From contig JAQJVL010000258.1 in assembly GCA_035578905.1 (NCBI GenBank), positions 682,001 through 746,000 on the forward strand: a stretch of 64,000 nucleotides of DNA. The letters are read 5' to 3'. Origin of the DNA: Stictocephala bisonia (taxonomy: Eukaryota > Arthropoda > Insecta > Hemiptera > Membracidae). Both the position numbers and the translations under genes were made by a program. Below, piece after piece: positions 1-13,962 of the stretch (position 1 is the stretch's first letter; the number at the start of each line of letters is the position of its first letter). A model generated the notes under the pieces. It worked only from the letters and a program-made list of their open reading frames with translations. It did not search any database and was not told where the DNA came from.

Positions 1-1800
1 TATGAAAGACTGCCATTATGAAGCAAACTTGTAATGTTGTAAGATAAAATATCATCTTGGTTTAGAAGAAACATAGTTGTTGTTCCTGTCAACCTTTCAC
101 CAACCCAACGTAGTTACTTCATTCTTAAGGGATAAACTAATCTTAGTTCGTTTATTCAGAATTAATACCATTTCATGTGAAAATTTCCTCGTCTGACAAC
201 ATATCAGTTGTCTGTAAAGGCTAAATCATTGAAGGAAACAATTTATTCTATTATAATATTACATAGAATACGTTAGAGGAAAATCAAAACGTAACTGAAA
301 CGTCATTGATCATTTTTACGATAGTTAAATGTACAGATATAACCTTTAAAATATTGTAGAACACAAAATTTCTGATTTAATATTATACCGATATCTATAT
401 CAACTTTATAATGTTAAAGATATTAGTATTTAGTGATCTGTCATAAAGTTCATAACGCTTATAAAGTGAGTGTAAAAACTAGGCCAAATTTTTACCTCAT
501 TTTAGTTTAAGATTACAATAAACTCTTATAATAATCAAGTAAATCAAAAATAAATTAGCCCTCACCCAAATATCCTCAGAGAGCTCTTTTACTTAATTTG
601 TAACCGGTGGGTTGGCTTTTATCTGTGAATGTTATCATACATACACTTAAGTTGATTACATAACTAACAATATTGTCAAGTAAACATTGTTAATATGTTT
701 ATATTTGATTGAAATACATTGAAGGACATAGTTACTCCTAAGTAATGTATACAATATATATTTAATATTAACCTATACAGAACATTTAACAACATTAGAT
801 TAATCAATTTTATTCCAATCTATACTATCAATATATTTTATATTTTACTAACAGTTATCTTCAGTTCTGCTACTAGTGTATAGAGGGTGGTTTATAAGGT
901 TATCCCTCCCCCCCCCCCCCCACTTATACAGCACATTCTATTAGGGAAAATAGTGAAAAAATGTCATGAAAATAGTTCCGGGATCTCTTCGTTAACAAAA
1001 TAGTATTCCTAGAAAAATAATGAAATAAAGCAACACTGAACTTCTAAAACGGTAAACTAAATAAAAAAGTATAGTTGTATCTAATGTTACTTGTACATTT
1101 CTAAGTGCTTTACAGTATTTAATTAGCTTGGTATATTATTGATAAAACAATAATGAAGTTATAAATATGACTTTAAAATACAATAATTTTATACTTAAAA
1201 TTTGTATTATTAATAATAAAATTATAATAATACGTCTGTTTATAATAAAAAAAATAATTTAAAAAACATACATTGGAGTGGCATTGTGACAATGCGAACT
1301 GTTGAATAAATGTGAATAACTCTTTAGAGACTAGACTAGGTAGAAAAACTATTAAAGATTTGAAATTATTGGTGATAATAATAGTTCATATAAAGAGATA
1401 TATATGTTTTGTACAAAAGTTAGATTTTGTCACAGCTTTCTTCAAGCAAATCACTTAGATAAACCAATCTTAGTATTTAAAAAAATTATGTTAAGTCAGT
1501 ATACAAATTACATTTAGTAATACAACAATATTTGTATAACAACTGAACGTAATACCTAGGTAATACATGTTTAACAAAGAGTGTTATACTTTCATGCACA
1601 TAATAAGCTTAAGCAGTTTTTATCTGTCTGTGTATTGTGTCAATAGTTGAAGTTCTACAATGTTTGAAAAAAATAATATCTTGGATATAGTCTTTTACAA
1701 TCGTATTTTCATCAAATCACATTTTCTGTGACACATTTTTATCAAAACAATTATATTAATTGTACACAGAGTTTGTTTTTAAGTTTAACTAAAATTCGTC
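1..1800. other. AT-rich stretch without recognisable genes
   Basis: No open frame of note on either strand and no similarity I recognise. The stretch is strongly AT-rich with short homopolymers. A run of about 15 C residues at 907-921 stands out against this background; it is a simple-sequence tract and a likely site of length polymorphism or assembly error. Confidence 0.6.
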
Positions 1801-1807
1801 TTAAATA

Positions 1808-2180
1808 TAGAATAGAATAAGTTTATTCAAAACATTTCACATAATTATGGCCCCGCTAAGTAACAAATAATACTTGTCAGCGGGGTCCATCTTAACTGTA
1901 ACATGTAATACATCAAAGAAATTAGTATATAGTACGTAGTAATGTAATTTATTCGTAATTTTAACAAATATATAGTTAATTATAATTATATACACGCAGT
2001 ACGAAGCCTCGCCACATAAATAAAAAAGGAAAAATGGGTATCACTCACGCATTCAACAGAAATATACGACAGAAATGAACGTGCCTTTCAGACATATATT
2101 ACTGACCCTCCCACCCATCCATACACTTACTGTGGTAACATATAACTGCATATCAATTGGCAGTATTATACATTAAAAAA
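1808..2180 (-). mobile_element. 3' end fragment of a non-LTR retrotransposon
   Basis: Read on the minus strand, the segment ends with an AATAAA signal followed by TATTC-type short repeats (1808-1830). Just inside is a stem-loop whose arms are the CCCCGCT at about 1852-1858 and the AGCGGGG at about 1879-1885. The minus-strand element at 32162-36555 ends in the same way: stem-loop, AATAAA, then TATTC repeats. This arrangement is typical of CR1/L2-like non-LTR 3' ends, where the hairpin and short repeats are recognised by the reverse transcriptase. No coding part is present. The inner boundary near 2180 is uncertain; it abuts the plus-strand element that follows. A single monomer of the 36-bp minisatellite family lies inside at about 2103-2140. 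Confidence 0.45.
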
Positions 2181-2189
2181 AAAAATTTA

Positions 2190-5083
2190 CATTGGCGGCG
2201 GTTGAGGTGCCGGGGGTGAAGGGTCATCGTCCACTTGTAGTTTTGGCGCTATATCGGCCACCATCTGCATCGGCTGCCGTATTCCTGTTGCATTTCGACC
2301 GAATACTGCAGATGTTGTCTCATGATATAAAATCCAAAGATGTTGTAATTTGTGGCGACCTTAATATAAATGCTCTTTCTGACTCAGTTGATAGGAGGGA
2401 ACTCTTTTGCTTATTTGATCTCCATGGCCTATTCTCGCATATTTTCACTCCCACCAGAATTTCTGGCATTTCTAAAACTACAATAGACTACATAATCACC
2501 AATAACAGACGAAGTAACACCGATATAGTTGAGTTGGGTCTGTCAGATCATAATGCTCAATTAGCTTGTCTCTCAAACAAATTTCAAATAAATTTCCCCC
2601 AAAACAAACCAATTCTTAAGCGGAAGATGTCTAAATATAACAAGGCTGCTTTTAAAAGGAAATTACAAACTATATCATGGGAACATAATTTAAACATTGA
2701 TAAGAGCGTTAATGAAAACTTTAATTATTTTCTAAATGCTGTCATCCAAACCTTTAATGAATGCTTTCCTAAGCAAGCTCAAAGAACAATTCAAAATAAA
2801 AATAAAAAAAATTGGTTAACTAGAGGATTAAAAGTATCTTTAGAGAGGAAAAAGGAAATGAGCTATTTCTTCAAAAATTCCACAGACCCACATTTCATTG
2901 ACTACTATAAAAGATATGTCAAGTTATTAAGAAAATTAATAAATATTTCAAAGAAAACTGCTAATAACCAAAAAATAAGAAACTCCAATAATAAATCAAA
3001 AACAATATGGGAAATTGTTAGAAAGGAAACAGGAAGAGAGACGGTTAGGGGACTCATTGACAATATTGCAATTGGGGGAGAAAAGGTGACTAACACAAAC
3101 ACGATTGCTGAGCATTTCAACAATTTTTTCATAAATGATCCTCAATCTTTGGCCCCCAAAGCGAACCCCACTCTAGCCTTAGATAGGCTCCGCCATCGCT
3201 GCACTCCAGTTTCATCATCCATTTTCCTGGCTCCAACTAGTATAAAAGAGGTATCTGATGTGATTGCATCCTTAAAATCGAAGAACTCATTCGGTTGGGA
3301 TGAAATTTCACCGAATCTTCTTAAATTCTGTTCTCATGAATTAGCTTTTCCTCTAACTTTTCTTATAAATCAATCATTTTTATCTAGTGAATTCCCCTCA
3401 AAATTAAAATATTCAATCATCAAACCCCTTCATAAAAAAGACAATAGATCAATTATCGGCAATTACAGGCCAATTGCTTTGGTCCCAACAATTTCTAAAG
3501 TGTTCGAGAAAACCATTTTTACCCGACTAAGTTCTCATTTATCAAAGTTTTCTGTAATTTCCAAAAATCAACATGGGTTTCAACAGAGTAAGTCCACACT
3601 ATCAGCTTTATATGATTTTACAAATCATGTACTTAGCGCCTTGGATGGGTCACGAAGACTCTGGGTGTTTTCTGTGACCTGTCAAAGGCCTTTGATTGTA
3701 TTGATCACAAAGTTTTGTTCTTAAAACTCAACCATTATGGAATTAGGGGTGTAGCCTTGAATTGGTTCAAATCTTTCCTGTCCGGCAGAAAACAGCGCAC
3801 CTTTGTTAATGGTCCGCATCACTCCTGTGAGTCTTCTTGGGCCGAGGTGAATATGGGTGTTCCACAGGGTTGCATTCTCTCCCCTATTCTATTTTTACTT
3901 TATATAAATGATTTATCTAGTACAGAAAACAATGCAAATATAGTGATGTACGCTGATGATGTTTCTCTGTTGTTGTCAAGTAGAGATGCAATTGAATTGA
4001 GAGCAAGTGTTTCTCGGGTAGTCACAGAGGTAAATGAATGGTTTGAGGAAAATGGTTTGTTGTTAAACATTAATAAAACAAAATATATTAATTTCACTAC
4101 AAAAAATGCTAAAAATAAATCACATAATATTTGTGACGACATAATTGTGAACCCTAAACAAACTCTACAGAACGACACATCTGTAGTGTTCCTCGGTGTG
4201 ACTGTTGACGAGACTGTTTGCTGGAGACCACACATCGAAAAACTCATGCGTCGTATCAATTCAGGTACCTTTGCAATAAGAATATTAAAAGCTTCGTGTA
4301 GTAGAGATATCCTTCTTGACGTGTACCGAGCTTATTGTGAGAGCATAATTCGCTATGGATTGGCTATCTGGGGGGGTTCATCCTCTCTGGAAGGAGTTCT
4401 CAAATGTCAAAAAAAGATCTTAAGGATAATTTTTGACGTCACTGACTCTCATTCATGCAAAGGCCTGTTTATAGAAAATAAAATAATGACCATTCATTCC
4501 CTTTATATATTTGAGGTTTTAATTTTAACATTCAAAAATATTGACGCTGAGGCCAAAATAGGAAATTTCCATTCATACAATACAAGGCATGGGGAGGCAC
4601 TATGCTACCCAAATCATAGGACAACAAAATTTGAAAAAGGCCCAGCTTATATGGGATTACATTTTTTTAACAAATTGCCACTAAAAATTAAAAAAGAAAA
4701 CAACATTTCAAAGTTTAAAGATTTAGTAAAGTCCTTTCTTCTCTCGCATGCCTTCTACAGTGTAAAGGATTATCTTAACATGGAAAGTGCCAAGTTTTGA
4801 TTGTTTTAAATTGTTTTAATTTACATATAACAGTTTGATCCATTTGACAACATTATTTAATGTATGCTTATATATATATTTTGAGTGTTCAAAGTTACAA
4901 TTATTTCATACATTCGACTACCTCACATGTCTGTAGTACAAGATTATTAAATATTAATTAATTAATACAGTATTATATTAGTAGTAGTTATAGTTAATTT
5001 GACAAGACACAAAATTTGTACAAATAAAATTTATAATTGTAACAAATATTATGTGTTAATAAAGGATTTGATTTGATTTGAGT
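2190..5083 (+). mobile_element. 5'-truncated CR1/Jockey-type non-LTR retrotransposon
   Basis: The element contains the C-terminal part of an apurinic-type endonuclease and a complete reverse transcriptase, followed by a short AT-rich 3' UTR. The 3' end has an AATAAA at about 5058 followed directly by three ATTTG-like units, the short tandem tail expected of this clade. ORF1 and the N-terminal third of the endonuclease are missing, so the insertion is 5'-truncated, as most non-LTR copies are. I could not identify a convincing target-site duplication. Clade assignment beyond the CR1/Jockey group would need a phylogeny. Confidence 0.8.
2192..4800 (+). pseudogene. Non-LTR ORF2: endonuclease-reverse transcriptase, one frameshift
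   Basis: This encodes the polyprotein that nicks target DNA and reverse-transcribes the element RNA. The first frame (to 3724) starts inside the endonuclease: YRPP, GDLNIN, the TTIDYI block and SDH are visible, but the N-terminal catalytic Asn/Glu part is absent and there is no credible ATG. RT follows with NYRPIALVP and the HGFQQSKST block. At about 3665-3680 the frame shifts; the conserved CDLSKAFDCIDH block and everything after it is read in the second frame (to 4800), with GVPQGCILSPILF, the YADD catalytic motif, FLGVTVD, and a C-terminal region with YGLAIWGG. Apart from this single shift and the truncation, the frame is intact, so the copy is fairly young. Function as written is lost. 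Confidence 0.85.
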
Positions 5084-7470
5084 ATTTGAAAGTGTTTGAA
5101 TTTTCCAGAACTTATCTTTTCCTCATCTGGCATGCGTTTAGGTTGATTTGGATCGATTGATGCCCAATACTATTCATATTCTGCCTTTTTTCCATATTAA
5201 ATGTCTTAGTTATCAGAGATTAGATTCATGTCAATTATTTATTACTGTCATAGGAAAACCCTATTAGGATTACATTGCTATATATTAATGTAGTATATAT
5301 CGATATAGGAACAATGGTTTACACAATGATAATTAACTGCTGGGTTTGGTTTCTAGTTGACAAACGGAAATTCACGACTTTTAAGTTTTTAGACATCTGA
5401 GTATGTTGGAGCTTATTAACAATATGTATTACATACCAACTACTTGAGTGGCAAGGTGCTAAGTGCTATTATGTCTGGGAGAATTGGGATCTCATACGAG
5501 TGGCAGCAGATTACGAATTTCACACGCCCGGATACTTGTCTCAGTAGGGGTTGATTAACTGCTCGATTCATAGGAAGTAAATTGTTCTGATATTGACTGT
5601 TTGTAGTGATTAAGGTTTAATATGTATTTACTTATAAAATAAGATTTTATGCCTTTCCAAAAATAATGAAACGTCTTTTCAAATCAACTAGTTCTAAATA
5701 TATTTTGATGTATGACATATATGTTTGTAGTCTTAGGGAAATAATTGAACATTGTTTTGCACATTGTCTTTAATATTGTCTCTTAAAATAATGTCACTTT
5801 TGATTCCGTATAAGTAAAACGAGATTTTTGTTTATGCATTGATTTGAATAGTGACATTTTGATTAGTAAGATGATTCTAATATTAGATAATCCCAAACGA
5901 GCACTATCTCAATATTTATATGGCAGAAACTGTTTTTCCCTTTTCTCTTGAAAACGAGAGTATTAATTTAAATTAAACTTTGAGCCTTATGAACGATCAC
6001 TCAAGATTTTCCTTATTAGCCCTGGTACATTTGTATTTGTTTGCCACTTCATATTAGCTCTCATAGAAACTCTCAACAAAATAGTTTCTCCAGTGTTTCT
6101 TTTGTTGTGTATTGGCATCTTTTACTCATTGTAAAGCTATATTTTAAAGATCTTTACGTTTTGTGAACATAATCGACAGTTTAAGAGTTATTTTGTACAT
6201 TCAGACATATATTGTATACCAATTACAAGAATGTTTTTAATGACGCGTGTATTTAGCTATGCAAAACGTATTTATTTGGTAGGTGTGTATAATGTAATTG
6301 TGTGGAATCCAATTCATTCTGTTATCAAATATGCTATAGCGAGAATTAAAAAAAATTTTTTTAAAGTACCTTTACTTTAAGTGTTTTAATATTTATACTT
6401 ACTTAGTTCCTTACAATGAGCTGATGGGTCTCTTTGAGTTTAAGAGTCTATGCCTGAGGAAGGCTGTGATGGATCAGGTGTATCTGCCGTTCTTGGTGCG
6501 GGGGCAGGTGGACAGTTCTGCCTTTTGGACTGTCTCTACTTTAGAGTACCTAATTTTAACAGCTGGGGCAAACTTCTGTTTGATTTGCCACAGGTACGAA
6601 TGGTAGTAACATCTGATGTTTTCGAGTTCGAGGAAAATGATTGGAGGGGGAAAAAAGGAGGGGCTTTTTTATGGTTCCATTAATGTGTTTAAAGAAAAAT
6701 GTTAAATGTACCTGAAAACAGAATTTTTATGAAAATAGACTTTTAATTTCAATGAGTCATTATTTACGATGGAACTAAGGTATTAAATTGTTCTTCTATA
6801 ATTCTGTAATTTAAATCTTTAATCAATATTATTGTTCTTGTTATGTTATTTTTAATTTTAAATATTTATTGCAAATTCATTTAAATTATGTTCTATAACT
6901 TATTACCTATTTATATTTATGAACTATTTTTGTATATTTTTCAACTATTTATTTTATTATTATATTTGACCTATTTATTATATTTGTTATCTATTCATTG
7001 CAAATTTATTTATTAACTATTGTATATTTATAAAATATTTATCAAGTTCTTGGGCCTTATAACTTGAAAAAGATGTGCTTGTTTATTACTTTGTTTAATA
7101 GTGTGTAGACTGGCTGGTTCAATGAAATGTTTATTAGGTTCAAAATGTTAAAATGTTTTACTTCAATCTTATTGAGTTCATGCCTGTACTTTTGCATGAA
7201 ATAAAATAAATGTCTAACTACATACAGTATAGCCTACTCCCACTGGGGATTAATTATTTTATGTATGACAATTAAACAATCTCTAGTCAACTAAATTAAT
7301 TATTGGGAAAACTGAACAAGTATTTTGTTTAAAAATAACGTATGCTTTTATTAACTCACACATGAACAAACTAACCTACTCGAATTAAAATTTCAACAAA
7401 TTAATAGTACCAAATAAAATTTCAGGACTTTAAGTTTAGCATAATGTAAGGACTCAGAGCAAAGTTAATG
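5084..7470. other. AT-rich intergenic stretch with a GC-richer island
   Basis: Mostly AT-rich sequence without genes. Positions about 6421-6620 are noticeably richer in G and C, and two overlapping forward frames stay open there. The island ends in a splice-donor-like CAG/GTACGA at 6591-6597. The translated peptides match no family I recognise, so this is at best a possible exon or an old repeat. 6840-7050 is a very low-complexity run rich in TATTTAT. Confidence 0.4.
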
Positions 7471-8778
<1,308 letters not shown>

Positions 8779-8809
8779 TTTTTTTATATTACACTTACAA
8801 ATAAATATA

Positions 8810-9302
8810 CGAGGTAGAGTGAAACAGTTCTCAGAATAGGTTGAAATATAGTTTATTGGACAAAGATATAAACTTACAAATATATTTTCCTTCAAAATGC
8901 CCTCCTCCTACAACAACACACTTGTCCCTAAGATCATTTAGAGGTCAAAACATTTCTGACGCTTACTTTTGTGCCATTCGTAAAATTGGCTTTTCTTCAT
9001 CGCCTCAATTCCGTACGCATGTTCGAACATTTTAAATGTCTTAGAAGATGACTGTTGAGGTAAAACACACTATTTAATGTGTTTTAGCTGTTCTTTAAAT
9101 CAATATTCAAAAAGCGACAATGTAAACACGCAAATACACGAAAAGCTCTCTCTACAGGGGAACAATGGCTGCTGGGCGATACTCGCACTACTTATATCCA
9201 TTCTCCAGGAAAAGTACTAACTAATAGACAACGAAATTTCCACCGGCAACGACGCTGTGTGTCTCTGGACATCGATTCCGGGAACTTTTTGACTGTATCT
9301 CG
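8810..9302 (-). mobile_element. Internally deleted mariner transposon
   Basis: The two ends are inverted repeats of about 32 bp: the left begins CGAGGTAGAGTG and the right, read inward, CGAGATACAGTC; about 25 of 32 positions match. Each end is flanked by TA (8808-8809 and 9303-9304), the canonical Tc1/mariner target duplication. On the minus strand the interior carries a mariner-like N-terminal helix-turn-helix segment and, in another frame, a C-terminal tail ending GHFEGKY. The whole catalytic middle (the DD(E/D) region) is gone. At 493 bp it is a non-autonomous deletion derivative that could have been mobilised in trans. Confidence 0.75.
8831..9059 (-). pseudogene. Mariner transposase remnant (N-terminal plus C-terminal ends)
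   Basis: Reading the minus strand from about 9059 gives a segment containing FEHAYGIEAMKKSQFYEWHK, which matches the pattern of the mariner second helix-turn-helix (AYG..AM..SQ.YEWH). It stops shortly after QKCFDL. From about 8936 another frame reads RDKCVVVGGGHFEGKY and ends at a TGA at 8831; a Gly-rich turn followed by HFEG or YFEG is the usual mariner C-terminus. Everything between, including all catalytic residues, is deleted, so the protein is inactive. The assignment rests on motif resemblance, not on an alignment. Confidence 0.65.
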
Positions 9303-9304
9303 TA

Positions 9305-9984
9305 AATATATATATATATATGAAAATTGTATTAAAAGAAAACTATTTCAATGGTTATTGAGTTTTTACCAATTTTACCTTTTATGATTACAATACCTAT
9401 ACATTACTTAATAAACGCATTATAAAAATAATCCTAAATACAAAATATTAAAGAGTCATAAAAATAATATTACATTAATTTTTGAGTTTTGAAAATTTTC
9501 ATCGTGAGCCTGAGGTGAAATTACCTCTTTGAGTTGTAGCTTAACCTCTTTAGGCTTCTATTTATTTCAATACAAATTTGTAACTATTTTTGTTTTAGTG
9601 TTAATAATTTAACACTAGGTGTAACATTGATAACATAATTTCTGTTTTGAACTTTACGCACCTTGTTTCCTGGTAGCTCCAACATTGATAGGAATTATAT
9701 AACTGACACGTATCCTGAAAAGGGTGTAGAATTGCATTTAAATTTTATAATTTTTATAAGATATTTAACAAAATATTTAAATTATTTAGTTATTTCTTGC
9801 TTACTAAATTACAAACCTTTATGTTCTCATACAGTTGCGGTTATAAGTCAAAATACTATACATAGACAATAATATTTTATTAAGCTATGTAAATAGATAG
9901 TAAATTAAAATAACAAATCAATGAAACAAAGAAAATAATATTTTTTATTAATTCGATATAGATTGATTTGCATAAATACAAATA
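9305..9984. other. AT-rich stretch, nothing recognisable
   Basis: Short TA tract at 9308-9320, otherwise ordinary AT-rich sequence. A 69-codon forward frame at 9663 starts from a non-ATG codon and has no recognisable content. Confidence 0.5.
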
Positions 9985-10218
9985 AGATGTATAAAACCAC
10001 CATGGAATCTGTGTTTACCCACAGGATGTATATAACCACTATTGAATCTGTGTTTATCCACAGGATGTATATAACCACCATGGAATCTGTGTTTAACCAC
10101 AGGATGTATATAACCACCATGGAATTTGTGTTTACCTACAGGATGTATATAACCACCATGGAATCTGGGTTGAACCACAGGATGTGTGTAACCACCATGG
10201 AATCTGTGTTTACCCACA
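9985..10218. repeat. 39-bp minisatellite, 6 copies
   Basis: Six head-to-tail 39-bp units, each with GGATGTATATAACCACCATG followed by GAATCTGTGTTTACCCACA. Because 39 is a multiple of three, several frames on both strands stay open across the array and give repetitive peptides; these are not genes. Confidence 0.95.
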
Positions 10219-11733
10219 GGGTGTACAACTAAATGACATAATTTATGTGCATGAATAAAAACTGATTTGCTATACGACACATTTAAAATCAAAGTTGAGT
10301 GATGCATATAACTTTTAATATATTTAATGTAAACAATGCCAGTTTATCTCAGTGTGTACATTTTTAAGTTTGCGTATTGTCTCATCAAGTGTTACAAAGC
10401 GTTGTATACAATGTAATCAGCTTAGAGGCGATAGAAATACAAATAATAACTTATATTAATAAAAATTAAAATCGATGTAATTAATAATACAGATAATAAC
10501 CAGCCTATTTATTCTTGGATTTATAAAGTTAAGCAATGTTATAAATACAATCAAGGCGCATTGTACAACCATCGTGTTGGAAGGGAAATTGAATGTATAA
10601 CATTATTTATTTATTTACATTGACATTTGGAAAAACTATTCTATTGGTCACTTACCCAATTTGAATACATGACGAACATTTAACTTTGGTAACATATTTA
10701 TTAATGTTTTATGTATGTTACTCAGTCCTTATATACAAGATATAATACCAGAATGAACAATATAACATTACTACTAGAACTTGACTAATAATTTATCATA
10801 TTTCATAAAACCAACAGAGAGTAGAATTGTTTCTATAATACTTTTTAAACTAAAAGTTTAATTTTTTAAAATTTATGATAATTAACGATTACAAACTAAT
10901 AGCTTACACAAATAAAATCCTGAGAGTGTAATTTCTATATTTCATATTTTATATTTTATTCATTTATATTCTATTCATATTTTAAAAGAAAAAAATAATA
11001 TTATTTAATGAATCTAAAACAAGTGTTTACATTTGCATGTGTTTCCACAGAATATAATATAACTTTATTTCTGACAAAAATGTAAGAGGTATAGCACAGA
11101 ATTACGTAATAATTTCTGTACACAGTTAAATATAATAATACAGTAAAATACAACGTAACATCTAAACTGCCAACACATAACACTTACATCATCTCATTGT
11201 TCACTTACGGTAATAGATACCAGTTTATTAGTTTAAAAAATATTAAAATCAAATAAATGCAATGCACGATGATATTCAGCAGTATCATACAACAGTAGAT
11301 GAATAATGAAGATTAATGCTTGTCGAGGTCCCGAGGGTGAGGAAGCACAAATTATCTAGACCTGCTGCTGATTCTAAGGGGAAATCCAACTTCTACAATT
11401 TATAGAATTAGTGTATGTAACGAAACAATCATATTTATCCATACACATATTTTATAAGAGTCATACATAAATTACTAATATATTATTTATTTCAGACCAC
11501 TATTTTTTCCATTCTTTAGTAAAACGTTTTAAGAAACATACGATACATTAAAGTTTGAAAGTGAAAACTACGTTTTATTTAATTTAACAAAACGTTTTGT
11601 GGTAAAATTATGTTAATAAATTATATTTTGTAGTATTTTCATTTATTTTATGATGTCTACATAGCTATGTACGTTATAGACATAAATACACTAAGTATTT
11701 ATAAAAAGTGACAAATGATGTACATTATTTTTA
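10219..11733. other. AT-rich stretch, nothing recognisable
   Basis: No coding, RNA or transposon signature seen on either strand. Confidence 0.5.
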
Positions 11734-11955
11734 AAGGAGAGGCCGACATCCTTCTTAACCTTACTCTGTCCATCCATCATAGACTGATCTGTGTGATGAA
11801 CTTATTCAGCTAGAATAAGAGGGGGGTGAACCAGTATAGAAGAAGGTGAATATTATTAATAAATCTTCCAGTCCAGGTCAGATTCGAACCAGCGCTATCT
11901 CTAACCCAAGCTCAAAGTCCTGACGTCTCGCCCAATTACAGTTACATAACCCTAA
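11734..11955 (-). mobile_element. tRNA-derived SINE, family 2
   Basis: On the minus strand the 5' part resembles a tRNA: a box-A-like GGGCGAGACGTCAGGA, then GGTTCGAATCTG, a good RNA polymerase III box B. The 3' part ends GGATGTCGGCCTCTCC followed by an A-rich tail. A second, diverged copy in the same orientation lies at 20866-21095; both share the tRNA-like head and the ATATCGGC/ATGTCGGC-CTTCTC/CCTCTC tail. SINEs of this type depend on a partner LINE for mobility. Ends are approximate. Confidence 0.55.
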
Positions 11956-12060
11956 CTTACAAAATTTACATCGTCTAGTCCCATTGACTGTACATAATGT
12001 TAAATATTTAGCTGATATCGATGAAAGAAGTAATATATGCATTAAAACTACTATAAATCT

Positions 12061-12722
12061 CTATAAGCGGTGTTGCGTGTAAGATAGACGTACTACATCT
12101 GTTTCATATTTGTCTATACGCGGTGTTGCGTGTAAGGTAGAAATACTATATCCGTTTCATATTTGTGTATACGCGGTGTTGTGTGTAAGGTAGATATACT
12201 ATATCCGTTTCATATTTGTCTATACGCGATGTTGCGTGTAAGGTAGAAATACTATATCCGTTTCATATTTGTCTATACGCGGTGTTGTGTGTAAGGTAGA
12301 TATACTATATCCGTTTCATATTTGTGTATACGCGGTGTTGTGTGTAAGGTAGATATACTATATCCGTTTCATATTTGTCTATACGCGATGTTGCGTGTAA
12401 GGTAGAAATACTATATCCGTTTCATATTTGTCTATACGCGGTGTTGCGTGTAAGGTAGACGTACTTTATCCGTTTCATATTGGTCTATACGCGATGTTGC
12501 GTGTAAGGTAGACATACTATATCCGTTTCATATTGGTCTATACGCGGTGTTGCGTGTAAGGTAGACGTACTTTATCCGTTTCATATTGGTCTATACGCGG
12601 TGTTGCGTGTAAGGTAGACACTACATCCGTTTCATATTTGTCTATACGCGGTGTTGCGTGTAAGTTAGACACTACATCCGTTTCATATTTGTCTATACGC
12701 GGTGTTGCGTGTAAGGTAGACA
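12061..12722. repeat. 53-bp minisatellite, about 12.5 copies
   Basis: Monomer of 53 bp built of CTATACGCGGTGTTGCGTG, TAAGGTAGA, and a TATCCGTTTCATATT block. The last units have a 2-bp deletion (51 bp). Variants CGATG versus CGGTG and GCGTG versus GTGTG alternate in a partly regular way, suggesting growth by blocks of several monomers. It is CpG-rich compared with its surroundings. Confidence 0.95.
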
Positions 12723-13962
12723 TACAATATATGTTTCACAGTTTAACGTTAATAATTGATCATATTTAAGCAATATAAGATTTAGAGGCTGGCCGGGAAA
12801 TATAATATGACTTCTTTTGACTGTAGTGACCTGCAAAGAACTTAAACACTTACTTGTGTAGCCTATACATAAAGTGAAATACAATTCTTTAACTTAGTTA
12901 GTTATCTTAGTATAAAACACGTTTATGAAAACAATACACATTTTAAGCTAGACAATGATAATTAGTAGGCCATGAGAATTAGTAGACGTTTTCATTGCCG
13001 TTACTGAAAGGTAAAGGTTTATTATATATAACTACATAATTTTGTTTGTATTGGTTAAAACATTAACTGAAGCAGTTTCAGATTGTATCAGGTTTTGCAA
13101 GAAATTCATTAAGTAATGTTATCAATAAATGAACTAAATTACAATAAAAATTCACAACAACAATGTATTAGGAATTTTAAAGTATTTTTACAAATTTAGT
13201 TTTTTGGACTCTAGTCTATAGTCCCAATTGATTTATTATTTTCACAAAAAAACTTATCATGGAAAGTCAGAATCATGGCGAGGTTGTCTTAGTTTCCCAA
13301 ATGACAAGCTTGGTAGTTAGTTTTCTCTACTGCTCGACACTAACACGCTAGAAATGTACAGTAATGTCGACATGGATTTCAACCATTGTGCTTCATCAGT
13401 ATTGAGAGAGAGCTAATCTACTAAACATTCCACAAAACAATTGCTCCGTTACAACTCTGCTACAAATTAGTTTTCATTAATTTATATATACTTTCAATAT
13501 ACTAGTTTAGTTAATTTAAATAATATGATGTTTCATATTGTTATCTAACAATAGAGTTATTTTTACATTAAGCAACTATATATTGTGTTTCATTTATGAG
13601 CTCTATTTTTCCTTTTCTCTTTTAAATATTATCAGTTTGAATGAAAATAAAAAAAAAAAAAAAAAAAAAAACAATATTTACCAATAAATGGTTTTGATAG
13701 TTTACTACTAAATCTATTGCAATTGAGTACTGAATAATTTTATAAAATTATACGTATACAGTTATTTCATGTATATACGCCCATATATTGACAAAAAACG
13801 TCTTAAAATAAATAAAAATTGCTACATAAAATGAGATAAATATATTTATTTAATATATATTCATATTAAAACCTCTAACAATGTAATGAGTATTATTCTT
13901 TAACAACGTTTCATGTAAAATTCGTGGTCTGTGGCAAATAACCGTGTCAAATACCTGTGCAC
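12723..13962. other. AT-rich stretch with a poly-A tract
   Basis: No gene recognised. An A run of about 22 lies at about 13650-13671. The segment 13255-13450 is less AT-rich but has no open frame or repeat I can identify. Confidence 0.45.

Noticed and set aside
1808..5083. Inverted 3' fragment plus plus-strand element as one twin-primed insertion
   Set aside because: Twin priming inverts the 5' part of the same element; here the inverted piece is a 3' end with a different tail (TATTC versus ATTTG), so two elements are involved.
6424..6683. Two overlapping forward frames in a GC-richer island
   Set aside because: Two frames open at once over about 180 bp is expected from base composition; peptides unrecognised. 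Kept only as a remark in the intergenic entry.
9905..10307. Open frames on both strands with Ile-Tyr-Ile-Leu or His-Gly-Gly-Tyr repeats
   Set aside because: Products of the 39-bp array.
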